DNA of 64,000 nucleotides, from assembly GCA_903861005.1 (NCBI GenBank), contig CAIOSP010000124.1, forward strand, positions 1-64,000, given 5' to 3'. The notes under the pieces were generated by a model. That model was not told the origin of the DNA. It was given only the letters and a program-made list of their open reading frames with translations, and did not search any database. The translations under genes and the position numbers were made by a program. Within the stretch, counting starts at the first letter, position 1; every line of letters starts with the position of its first letter. This DNA is from an uncultured Pseudomonadota bacterium. GTDB lineage: Bacteria; Myxococcota_A; UBA796; GCA-2862545. Below, piece by piece: positions 36,679 through 44,577 of the stretch.

Positions 36679-37700
36679 GGCCAAGCCCCCACGAGCGGAA
36701 GACCGACGGTCTCGTCCCACCCGTACCAGAGGTTGAGGTTCTGCACGGCCTGACCGGACCCGCCCTTGAGCAGGTTGTCGATCGCGGTCGTGATCACGAC
36801 GTCACTGCCCACCTTCTGCACGCCGATCAGCGTGCGGACGGACAGCAGCGTGGCGCCCATGGCGGCTGCGCCCTCGATCACGTCGACGGTGGGCTTGCCC
36901 TCGTAGGCCGCGCGGTAGAGTGCCTGCGCGTCACCGTCCAGCTCGCTCGCCTTGAGGACGAGCGTGAGGTGGATGCCGCGGGGTGCGGGCAGGCTGTGCG
37001 GCACAAAACGAACGCCGGGGACCGCGCCACGCTGGCCCAGAAGCTGGAGCAGCTCGCCCATGTGCTGGTGCTTGAGCGGCTTGTAGGCGACGAAGTTGTT
37101 CACCCGCAGCGTGTGCTGGGTGCCGTCCTGCGGCGCGATGCCGCTGCCCGACGAGCCCGTCACGCCAAAGATCGTGACGTCCACGCCCGACGCGAGGTGC
37201 GGCTGGAGCGGCGCCAGCGTCAGCGCGAGCGCGGTCGCAAAGCAGCCCGGGTTGGCGATCACGCGCGCGGTCGCGGGTGCGCCACCCGTGAGCTCGGGCA
37301 GGCCGTAGAAGGCCTCCGCCGACAGCTCAGGCGCCGCGGGGGGCTTGCCGTACCAGCGGGTGTGCTCGGCCGGGTCGACGATGCGGAAGTCGCTGCCGAG
37401 ATCGATCACACGCACGCCGCGCGCGACCAGCTCACGGCCCGCCACCGCGGACTCGCCGTGCGGCAGCGCCAGAAACACCACGTCGCAGCGCTGCGAGAGC
37501 ACGTCCGCGTCAAACGCCTCAAGCAAGCCGTCGCCCGGGCCACGAAGGGCAGGACGAAGCTCGCTCAAGCGCCGACCGGCGCTCTTGCCCGCGACGAGCG
37601 CGGTGAGCTGGACGAACGGATGCGACGCGAGGAGCCTGACCAGCTCGCCGCCCAAGAAGCCGTTCGCTCCGACAATGCCGGCGCGGACGGTCGTGGTCAT
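36675..37700 (-). CDS. argC: N-acetyl-gamma-glutamyl-phosphate reductase
   Basis: 341 aa. It makes an NADPH-dependent reduction of acetylglutamyl phosphate to the semialdehyde. N-terminal Rossmann motif GIVGANGFLGGELVRLL; active-site Cys in ANPGCFATA; GVTGSSGSG loop. ATG overlaps the upstream NTPase stop as ATGA, and its own stop overlaps argD, so translation is coupled throughout. Confidence 0.96.
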   Translation of the reverse strand: MTTTVRAGIVGANGFLGGELVRLLASHPFVQLTALVAGKSAGRRLSELRPALRGPGDGLLEAFDADVLSQRCDVVFLALPHGESAVAGRELVARGVRVIDLGSDFRIVDPAEHTRWYGKPPAAPELSAEAFYGLPELTGGAPATARVIANPGCFATALALTLAPLQPHLASGVDVTIFGVTGSSGSGIAPQDGTQHTLRVNNFVAYKPLKHQHMGELLQLLGQRGAVPGVRFVPHSLPAPRGIHLTLVLKASELDGDAQALYRAAYEGKPTVDVIEGAAAMGATLLSVRTLIGVQKVGSDVVITTAIDNLLKGGSGQAVQNLNLWYGWDETVGLPLVGAWP

Positions 37701-38746
37701 CCCTCTTCCTCGGGGGCGAGACCAGCGGCCGCCAGCTGGCAGACCTTGTCGGCTTCGAGGAAGATGTTGGCGGCGGGCAGGCCCTGCTGATTCAGGCGGC
37801 GGGTACCGGTGACGTTGTCGGTGGCCGGACCGGTCACGACGCGCACGGGGATGCCCCAGGCCTGCAGCTGACGGGCGGCGGCGACCGCGCCGATGGTGTC
37901 GTTGGCGGCCACGACGGCGCCCGTGATGTGCTTGCTGAAGCGCGGGTCGGCGAACACGTCGTCCACGCCGTAGTCGCCCATCAGGCCGTCACCCATCTCG
38001 AGCACGATCACGTCCGGCGCTTCCTGCGCCAGGTGCGCGAGCATGGTCTGGGCGAGGTCGGGGATGTCGGTGTGGTACGACGTCGACGGCAGGCCGCAGT
38101 CCAGGAAGGACAGGGTCTTGTTGGCGCCGTTGTCCACGAACACCTGAAGGTCCTTCACGGCGGCGACGCCGGTGACCTTGCCCGCGTGCACGATCAGGCC
38201 GCGGCTGCGTAGCCAGCGCGTGATGACCGCGGCGGCCGTGGTCTTGCCGGCGTGCATGCACGTGCCCGCGATGACGAGCACCGGCGGCATCTTGTCCGGC
38301 ACGGGCAGGGCCGGATCGATCGCGAAGTCCTTGAGGCGCAGCGGCTTGCCCTGGCGGTAGGGCGTGCCCAGCACCTGAAGCTCGATCGGCGCGCCGAGGC
38401 CCGCGTGATCGCCGTCGGAGACGCCGATGACACCGCCCATGTTGAGCAGGTGCAGCACGTCGCCGGCCTTGACCTGGGCCGGGACGCGGCCGCAGAAGCC
38501 GCGCAGCGCCGCGCGGCTGCCGAGCGCGCCGACGATCAGATCGCCGGGCACCAGGCGCGCCTGACGGCCCGTGGTGAGCTCGAGGTGGCCGTACTCACGA
38601 CGCGCGGTCAACACCTTGCACGCGATCGCGGCGCCTTCCTCTGCGAGGGGCGTCTGATGCACGGTGATGTAGGGGCCGAGGTCGAACGGGAGGCAGACGC
38701 TTGCGACCTTGTGGGGCCGGAGGCGGAGGTCGTATTGTTCGGTCAC
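37697..38746 (-). CDS. Uncharacterised P-loop NTPase embedded in the arginine operon
   Basis: 349 aa. Residues 1-150 form a beta-rich domain with a LVPGDLIVGALGSRAALRG-type block. Residues about 155-349 are a P-loop domain: Walker A GTCMHAGKTT (161-170), then VHAGKVTGVAAVKD, and a Walker-B-like VIVLEMGDG (247-255). The P-loop layout recalls dethiobiotin-synthetase/CobQ-like enzymes and the DUF1611 (DgcN) N-acetyltransferase family, but I cannot assign it. The GTG start overlaps the argG stop as GTGA and its stop overlaps argC as ATGA, so it is an integral operon member. A role in making or activating an arginine intermediate is plausible. Confidence 0.8.
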   Translation of the reverse strand: MTEQYDLRLRPHKVASVCLPFDLGPYITVHQTPLAEEGAAIACKVLTARREYGHLELTTGRQARLVPGDLIVGALGSRAALRGFCGRVPAQVKAGDVLHLLNMGGVIGVSDGDHAGLGAPIELQVLGTPYRQGKPLRLKDFAIDPALPVPDKMPPVLVIAGTCMHAGKTTAAAVITRWLRSRGLIVHAGKVTGVAAVKDLQVFVDNGANKTLSFLDCGLPSTSYHTDIPDLAQTMLAHLAQEAPDVIVLEMGDGLMGDYGVDDVFADPRFSKHITGAVVAANDTIGAVAAARQLQAWGIPVRVVTGPATDNVTGTRRLNQQGLPAANIFLEADKVCQLAAAGLAPEEEG

Positions 38747-39918
38747 CGGCGGAGACCGATGGCGAGGATCTTGGAGAAGCCGTCCGTGTCGCGGCCATCC
38801 CAACCCGCGCCCAGCTCGCCGTAGCGAGCGCGGCCCTTCATGCGGGACTGCGGCGCGTCGATGGTGGAGAGCTCCACCGTGCCCTTGCCCAGCGTCAGGC
38901 CGACCTCGCCGTTCACCACCTGCTGCTCGGACGCGAAGTACGCCTCGATGTCCGCCATCACGGAGTCCAGCCAGAAGCCCTCATGGAGGAGCTGGCCGTA
39001 CGTGGGCTTGAGGTGGTCGCGCAGCAGGATCTGCTGCTTGGACAGCGTGAGCTTGCACAGCTCAAGGTGCGCGCGGTGGATGAGCGCCGCGGCGGGAGCC
39101 TCGAACAGGATGCGGCCCTTGATGCCGAGGACCGTGTCGCCGGTGTGGACATCACGGCCGAGGCCGTGCGCCGCGCCGCGCTCGTTGAGCAGCTCGATCA
39201 GGGCGGGCATGCCCATCTCGACGCCGTCGACGCTGACCGGACGGCCGGCCTGAAAGCCGATCTTGAGGATCTCCTCAGGCAGGGTGACGTCGGCCGCGGC
39301 GAGCACCTTGAGGCGCAGGTCGGTGGGGACGGGCTTGGACGGGTCGTGCAGCGGACCGCCGCCCATCGTGGTGCCCCACATGGACGTGTTGATGCTGTAC
39401 GTGGTGGTCTTGGCCTCCGTCTGGATGCCGACCTTGCGGAGCATCTCCGCCGACTCCTCGCGGGAGGGGCCGAGGTCGCGGATGGGGGCCTCGATCTTGA
39501 TGCCGGGGTTGAGCAGCGTGCGCAGGGTCACGTCGAAGCGGACCTGGTCGTTGCCGGCGGCGGTGCAGCCATGGCCGACCGCGTCAAAGCCACCCTCGTT
39601 CGCCAGGCGCGCGAGGTGAGCCGCCTGCAGGCCGCGCTCGGAGCCGACGCACAGCGGGTAGTTCTCACCCTTGAGGAAGCCAGTGCGGAGCAGCGGCGTC
39701 AGGATGCGGTCGCAGAGCTCGTCGCGGAGGTCGACCAGGGTGTGCGACTCGGCGCCGCACTCCTTGGACCGATCCGCAATCTTGGCCCGCTCGGCGTCAT
39801 CGAGACCGCCGCAGTCGAAGGTGACCGTGGAGACCACGTACCTTTCGCCAAGGTTGACCACGCAGAAGCTCGTGTCGAGCCCACCTGAGAACGAGAGCAA
39901 CAGCCGCGGCTTGGACAT
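38743..39918 (-). CDS. argG: Argininosuccinate synthase
   Basis: 391 aa. It joins citrulline and aspartate using ATP. The N-terminal PP-loop is SFSGGLDTS, and NTSMWGTTMG and VGHGCTAAGNDQVRF are family motifs. It is first in the operon, with GGAGG eight bases before its ATG. In a pathway with acetylornithine carbamoyltransferase, citrulline must first be freed by a deacetylase that is not present in this window. Confidence 0.95.
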   Translation of the reverse strand: MSKPRLLLSFSGGLDTSFCVVNLGERYVVSTVTFDCGGLDDAERAKIADRSKECGAESHTLVDLRDELCDRILTPLLRTGFLKGENYPLCVGSERGLQAAHLARLANEGGFDAVGHGCTAAGNDQVRFDVTLRTLLNPGIKIEAPIRDLGPSREESAEMLRKVGIQTEAKTTTYSINTSMWGTTMGGGPLHDPSKPVPTDLRLKVLAAADVTLPEEILKIGFQAGRPVSVDGVEMGMPALIELLNERGAAHGLGRDVHTGDTVLGIKGRILFEAPAAALIHRAHLELCKLTLSKQQILLRDHLKPTYGQLLHEGFWLDSVMADIEAYFASEQQVVNGEVGLTLGKGTVELSTIDAPQSRMKGRARYGELGAGWDGRDTDGFSKILAIGLRR

Positions 39919-39993
39919 TCGACCTGCCTCCGACGCGCGCCATGAACCGCATTCCGTACCGACCCGGGATGCCGCTGGCGCGGGGCGCGCCCC

Positions 39994-41019
39994 CTAATCC
40001 CCTTCCCCCCCGTTCGCCACGGCCTGACCCGCACCGTTCACACCCCCGTCGAGAATGAAGCAGATCCCGCCGAACGTCGCCTGGACCAACAGGCCCCCCA
40101 GGTGGACCATCAGCACGATCACCGCGGCCACCGACGGGTCGAAAGAGAACAATCCAAGCGCCGCAATTCCCGCGGCCTCGTAGGCGCCGAGCGACGCGGG
40201 CGTGGGCACGGTGGCGTTGGCGGCCATCACCGCCGCCCAGAATGTCACAATGATGGCGGGGGTGGCGACCACGCCTGGGATGCCCCACATGATCCACACC
40301 GCGGCCGACATGCCGCCCAGCCACATGAACACCGTGATCAGCACGGCCTCCGCGGTGCGCCAGGGCGCGCCGACCATCGCCCGCAGCCCCTGCTCAAACG
40401 CCGCCGCCAGCCCGCCGACCCGCTCCCCGCCCAGGCGCCGGGCCAAGCCGACCACCCGCTCCGGGCCCATCGCGAGCAGCACGGCGAACCCGACGAGCCC
40501 GCCCGCGGCCGCCAGACCCAGCAGCAGCCGTACCTCGCCCAGGCGGCCCGACGGATCCAGCGCCGGGTCGGTGGCGCCCAGCGCGCTCGCCACGCCGAAC
40601 AGCACCAGCAGCGAGAGGATGTCGAGCAGGCGCTCGGCCACGATGCCTGCCAGACCCGTCCCGAACGGTATCTGGAAGCGCCGCTCCAGCATCCAAGGGC
40701 GCAGCAGCCCGCCCACCCGCATGGGTGTGAGCATGCCCGCCACAAAGGTGGTGGCGACGATCGACATCACCGACCGCCACGGCGGCCCCACCGGCAGCAG
40801 CACCTGCGCGCGTCGGCCGCGCAGCAGGAGCACCAGCACGTCCGCCAGCAGCGCCGGCACCAGGAAGCCCCAGCGGAACGACGACAGCGTAGCCGTGAAA
40901 CGGCCTGCGTCAAGCGTCTGCGCGATCGCCGCCAACAGCAGCACGGCGAGCGCGGTCGCCAGGACGGCCCGGAGGCGTCGGCGATCAGGCTTGTTCGGGG
41001 CTGGCGGGGGCTGCGTCAA
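39994..41019 (-). CDS. Flippase-like integral membrane protein (LPG synthase TM / UPF0104 family)
   Basis: 341 aa with about eight hydrophobic segments. Family hallmarks are LTPMRVGGLLRPWMLERR and GIVAERLLDI in the first half and ATVPTPASLGAYEAA in the second. Members include AglD-like proteins and the flippase half of MprF, and are thought to move or modify lipid-linked substrates. The C-terminal catalytic half of MprF is absent. The start appears to be TTG; no strong ribosome-binding site was seen, so the exact start is uncertain. It lies 75 bases upstream of argG on the same strand and is transcribed toward it. Confidence 0.85.
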   Translation of the reverse strand: MTQPPPAPNKPDRRRLRAVLATALAVLLLAAIAQTLDAGRFTATLSSFRWGFLVPALLADVLVLLLRGRRAQVLLPVGPPWRSVMSIVATTFVAGMLTPMRVGGLLRPWMLERRFQIPFGTGLAGIVAERLLDILSLLVLFGVASALGATDPALDPSGRLGEVRLLLGLAAAGGLVGFAVLLAMGPERVVGLARRLGGERVGGLAAAFEQGLRAMVGAPWRTAEAVLITVFMWLGGMSAAVWIMWGIPGVVATPAIIVTFWAAVMAANATVPTPASLGAYEAAGIAALGLFSFDPSVAAVIVLMVHLGGLLVQATFGGICFILDGGVNGAGQAVANGGEGD

Positions 41020-41181
41020 GACGTCCGAGAGTCGCCCCGCGCGGGCTCACGCGCAAGCAGGCTCTGGTCGCCCGCGAAAACTTTCCGACCCGCCGAGCAA
41101 TTCCCGGACGCCAATCTTTATTGTCGTGTACGTTTACAAGGCCGCCTCTGGGCGCACTTCCCAAAAGAGAAGGACGGGCCC

Positions 41182-41790
41182 TTGGACCACAGCTCGCTGT
41201 ACGAGCGGATCCTCAAGGCAGTGGACGAGCGGGCGTACTTCACGCCCGCCGACGCGGTGGACCCTGCCCAGCGCGACGCCATGCGCGAGATCGGCGCCCG
41301 CCTGCACGCCCCGGACATGGACCCGGCCGCGCTGCGGCCTTGGATCCACCGGCTGCACGCCGAGGGCCGGATCGATCGGGTCCACCTGCTCTCGGCCCTG
41401 CACGTGGTCGCGGCCAGCCCCAAGGTAGCCGACTGGTCCGAGGCCGCGCGGCTGGCGGGCGAGCAGGAGCTGGCGGCCCTGGAGCTCGGCGGACCGCACC
41501 TGGACGCCAACCTCGCGTCGGTCGACCGTCACCGCGGCGTGCTCGCGTTCCTGCGCGGCCACCACTCGGTCGCGCTGGATCACTTCACCCGGGCGCTCGA
41601 GCGCCAGCGCACCGCCGAGAACGTCGGCAACGTGCTCGCGGCCCTGCTCAAGCTCGGCGAGATCGAAGAGGCCGAAGAGATCCTGGCCCAGGTCCGTCGA
41701 ACGCTCTCTCCTTCCATGGTGGCGGACCTGTCACGGGCCATCGACACCGACCCTGATCTCGCCGCGCTGCGCGGCCCGGAGCCCCTATGA
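41182..41790 (+). CDS. Hypothetical TPR-like protein
   Basis: 202 aa, soluble and helical. Residues about 105-185 form TPR-like helix pairs (AFLRGHHSVALDHFTRALER and VLAALLKLGEIEEAEEILAQ). No catalytic motif is seen. TTG is chosen as start because AAGGA is eight bases upstream; earlier in-frame codons run antisense to the flippase gene. It overlaps the next small gene as ATGA and probably forms an operon with it and the sigma factor. Confidence 0.7.
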   Translation: MDHSSLYERILKAVDERAYFTPADAVDPAQRDAMREIGARLHAPDMDPAALRPWIHRLHAEGRIDRVHLLSALHVVAASPKVADWSEAARLAGEQELAALELGGPHLDANLASVDRHRGVLAFLRGHHSVALDHFTRALERQRTAENVGNVLAALLKLGEIEEAEEILAQVRRTLSPSMVADLSRAIDTDPDLAALRGPEPL

Positions 41791-42041
41791 AGACCATGCT
41801 CGCCCTGATCCTCGTCGCGATGGGTGTCACGCCGAACGAGACGACGTCGCAGCGGGCGATGTGCGCGTTCGTGGAGACGGTGAGCGCGGGCCAATGGACC
41901 TGCCAACGCCTCGCTGTCTGGGCCCGCAAGGGTCACGACGAGCTCCCCCGCTCGCTCGCCAGCAAGCTCCCGCCGCCTCCCGCTGAAGACGAGGTCACCG
42001 ACACCGACGACAGCGCTGAGCGCATCTCCAACGGATTCTGA
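41787..42041 (+). CDS. Small exported protein, unknown
   Basis: 84 aa with a short N-terminal hydrophobic segment (about 4-14), two Cys and an acidic Asp/Thr-rich C-terminus (EDEVTDTDDSAE). No family is recognised. It is translationally coupled to the gene before it and ends three bases before the sigma-factor start, so a regulatory link to that sigma factor is possible. Confidence 0.6.
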   Translation: MKTMLALILVAMGVTPNETTSQRAMCAFVETVSAGQWTCQRLAVWARKGHDELPRSLASKLPPPPAEDEVTDTDDSAERISNGF

Positions 42042-42044
42042 TCG

Positions 42045-42656
42045 ATGGGCTCCCTCCACCTCGACGTGAGGCGGCTGCTCGCAGACCGCCACGGACCGGA
42101 AGCGGCGGCCATGTTCCGCACGCTCGCCGCGTTCGTCGAACGTCGGGTGGGCTACCTGTCGCGCACCCGCTGTCGCGATCTCCTGGCCGACGCGGACCAG
42201 GAAGAGATCCTCGGCGAAGTCCTGTTCACCCTGATGGAAGGCGCGCTGGGCCGCTTCCGCGGAGAGACGACCGCCGAGCTGCAGGCGTTCGTGCGCACCG
42301 TGACCGACCGCACCACCCTGCGTCGCGCGCAGCTCCGGCTCCGCGAGCGCGAGACCGTCGAAGACCTGCACGGCGTCCATTGGACCCCGACCGCGCCCGC
42401 CCCCGACGAGGCGGTGGAGCTGTGGGTCGACTCGCCGCTGGATCTGGCCGACCGCACCTTCTTGTCCGACCTGCTCCACGCGGGCAGCCAGGCCGACCTA
42501 GCCCGCAAGAGCGGGGTCAGCCGAGCCGCGGTCAGCCAGCGGCTCACCCGCATCCGCGATCGCATCGCCCGCCTGCCGCAGTCGCAGCGCGACGCGCACG
42601 ACGCGTGGCTGGAGCACACCGCAACCGCCGCGGTGTCGGGCGACGCGCCGTCGTAG
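42045..42656 (+). CDS. ECF-like RNA polymerase sigma factor
   Basis: 203 aa. Residues about 22-95 resemble sigma region 2 (RCRDLLADADQEEILGEV and FRGETTAELQAFVRTV). Residues about 145-185 form a region-4 helix-turn-helix (SQADLARKSGVSRAAVSQRL). Regions 1.1 and 3 are missing, as in ECF factors. No classical anti-sigma gene lies beside it; its operon mates are a TPR-like protein and a tiny exported protein. It converges with the hypothetical gene at 42664. Confidence 0.8.
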   Translation: MGSLHLDVRRLLADRHGPEAAAMFRTLAAFVERRVGYLSRTRCRDLLADADQEEILGEVLFTLMEGALGRFRGETTAELQAFVRTVTDRTTLRRAQLRLRERETVEDLHGVHWTPTAPAPDEAVELWVDSPLDLADRTFLSDLLHAGSQADLARKSGVSRAAVSQRLTRIRDRIARLPQSQRDAHDAWLEHTATAAVSGDAPS

Positions 42657-42663
42657 GTCTGGC

Positions 42664-43092
42664 CTACTCGCCCTCGGGGACGTCGAGCGGCAGGCTGCCG
42701 ACGACCTCCTCGGGGAGCTGCACGCCGAGCGCTTCGATGGCGAGCTCGCCGAACTCCGTCAGCTCGACCAGCCGCGCCTCCAGCGCGTCGTGCAGGGTGA
42801 CGGGCATGTCGTCGGTCCACGTCAGGTACAGGCGCAGGTCGTCGACGACGGCGTAGAAGCCCTCCAGCGCGCGCACCTGGGCCGGCTCGAGCAGCACCAG
42901 ATCCGGCAGCGCGGCGGTGCGCCAGCGGGTGAACAGCGTGTCCAGGAACGGCTCGCGGGAGCGGTGCCTGGACCAGATGGTCACCATGAACTCCAGGCGC
43001 TCGCGCAGCTGCACGACCACCCGAGCCACCTCCATCGCGAGCAGCAGACGCAAGCGGTCGGCGCGCGTCACGTCCGCGGAACCTCCGGTCAT
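42664..43092 (-). CDS. Hypothetical protein
   Basis: 142 aa, mostly helical with no signal peptide and no recognised domain. The ATG at 43092 has GAGG five bases upstream. It is divergent from the exported protein at 43195 with a gap of about 100 bases, and its end is seven bases from the sigma-factor stop. A longer in-frame extension upstream would overlap the divergent gene and is rejected. Confidence 0.65.
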   Translation of the reverse strand: MTGGSADVTRADRLRLLLAMEVARVVVQLRERLEFMVTIWSRHRSREPFLDTLFTRWRTAALPDLVLLEPAQVRALEGFYAVVDDLRLYLTWTDDMPVTLHDALEARLVELTEFGELAIEALGVQLPEEVVGSLPLDVPEGE

Positions 43093-43194
43093 CTCCACCT
43101 CGCGGGCGCGGCGTATCCGCGGGCAGGTACGCGGACCACCGTGGAAGTCACCGACGCGCTTGTGCGTTAGCTGTTCCCATCCTGCGGAGCTCCC

Positions 43195-43719
43195 ATGTCG
43201 GTCCTGCTCGCCCTCCTGCTGTCCGCCCACGCGGGCGAGGCCCCCGCCCCGTCCGAGGTCGTGTCGATGACCACGGTCGACATCGACGTCGTCACGTTCG
43301 ACCTGCCCACCTGCGACAAGGTGCGCGCGGAGTACCGCGACGCCCGCCCCGGTGAGCCCAAGGCACCCAAGATCAAGGTCGTGCTGCGCAACCGCAGCGG
43401 CCAGATGTGCCTGTACAAGGGCCTCGCGTTCGCGGGCACGCTGGCGGGCACCTACCAGTCGACGATCACCACCCCAGACGGCTCGGGCTTCTTCATCCCG
43501 CCGGACGGCGAGGTCGAGCTGCGGCTGCACCTCACGCCGTCGGACACGCCCCGCGACGTGATCCGCATGCAGATCCCGCCGGACAGCGGCTTGGTCGTGC
43601 TGGAAGGCTTCGCTGCGGCCAATGCGCCGGGCGCGACGCCCCCGCCCGCGACGCCGCCTGTGGTGGAAGAACCCGCGCGCGGCCACGGCAAGCCGCCCAA
43701 GGTCAAGCCCTCAAAGTAG
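43195..43719 (+). CDS. Secreted hypothetical protein
   Basis: 174 aa. The first 14 residues form a short signal peptide ending near AHAGEA. The mature part is beta-rich with a Pro-rich, basic C-terminal tail. GGAG lies five bases before the ATG. Its stop overlaps the stop of the convergent phosphodiesterase gene by nine bases. No function can be assigned. Confidence 0.7.
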   Translation: MSVLLALLLSAHAGEAPAPSEVVSMTTVDIDVVTFDLPTCDKVRAEYRDARPGEPKAPKIKVVLRNRSGQMCLYKGLAFAGTLAGTYQSTITTPDGSGFFIPPDGEVELRLHLTPSDTPRDVIRMQIPPDSGLVVLEGFAAANAPGATPPPATPPVVEEPARGHGKPPKVKPSK

Positions 43720-44577
43720 CCAGGACTTCCCGTCCAGGTCCTCGTACGGCACGCCGAGCCAGTCCAGCGCGGTGGGCGCCACGTCCATGTGGTTCGCGTC
43801 CGACGGCGCGTCGCCGCCCGCGGGCAGCCCGCCGCCGACCACGCCCACCGGGATGGTCTGCGTGTCCACGCTCGGCTCCTCGTGGCCGGTCCCCAGCCCG
43901 CCGTGGTCGGTGACCAGCGCGACGAGCCAGTCGGCGTTCTCCGCGTCGGCGGTCACCGCGTCGATCGCCCCCGCGACGTCGGCGTCCACGCCCTCGATCG
44001 CCGCGATGTACTCCGGGTTGTCGGCGGAGAAGCCGCTGCTGTGGCCCGCGTGGTCGACTGAGTCGAAGTGCGAGAACACCAGGTCGAACTCGCCGGACTC
44101 GATGCGCGTGACGAGCGCGGCGCCCACGGCCTCGTCGGTGCCCTGATCCATGGCGTCGGTCGCGTCAGGCCCCACCAGCGGCAGGATGCCGACCCAGTCG
44201 AACACCGCGGCGGTGCTTCGCCCGGCGGCGCGGACGCGGCTGAGGAAGCTGGGCCAGTCGGGGCTGATGCTGCCGAGGTCGTCGTTGCTCTCGACGCCGT
44301 GGTCTTCGACCTCCACGCCGGTGAGGACGGACGCCCAGCCGGGGCCGCTCAACGTCACGCCCTGCGCGTGCGTGTGCGCGTCGAGCGCGAGCACGCCGCG
44401 CTCGAACAGCGCGTCCAGGTTGGGGGTGTTGGCCGCGGCAAGCGCGTCAGGACGCAGGCCGTCGACGCCGATCACGAACACCTTGTGCGGCAGCCCGCCG
44501 GACGAGTCCGTGTCGTCCTTCGTCGGGTCGCCGCCTGCGCAGGCGGCCAGAAAGGCCAGGGGCAGCACGCGCTTCAT
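43711..44577 (-). CDS. Lipoprotein phosphodiesterase/nucleotide pyrophosphatase-like enzyme
   Basis: 288 aa of the alkaline-phosphatase superfamily. The signal ends at LAACAGG (lipobox) with a short Asp/Thr linker. Metal and catalytic motifs are VIGVDGLRPD (Asp39), SGPGWASVLTG with Ser77 as the probable nucleophile, HFDSVDHAGHSSG and TDHGG. The protein is compact compared with eukaryotic NPPs. The ATG overlaps the radical SAM stop as ATGA, so the two are translationally coupled. It could hydrolyse phosphodiesters, phosphonates or sugar phosphates outside the cell. Confidence 0.85.
   Translation of the reverse strand: MKRVLPLAFLAACAGGDPTKDDTDSSGGLPHKVFVIGVDGLRPDALAAANTPNLDALFERGVLALDAHTHAQGVTLSGPGWASVLTGVEVEDHGVESNDDLGSISPDWPSFLSRVRAAGRSTAAVFDWVGILPLVGPDATDAMDQGTDEAVGAALVTRIESGEFDLVFSHFDSVDHAGHSSGFSADNPEYIAAIEGVDADVAGAIDAVTADAENADWLVALVTDHGGLGTGHEEPSVDTQTIPVGVVGGGLPAGGDAPSDANHMDVAPTALDWLGVPYEDLDGKSWLL

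Noticed and set aside
42664-43686. Longer 340-codon version of the hypothetical gene
   Set aside because: The extension overlaps the divergent signal-peptide gene at 43195 and reads like antisense; a ribosome-binding site supports the ATG at 43092.
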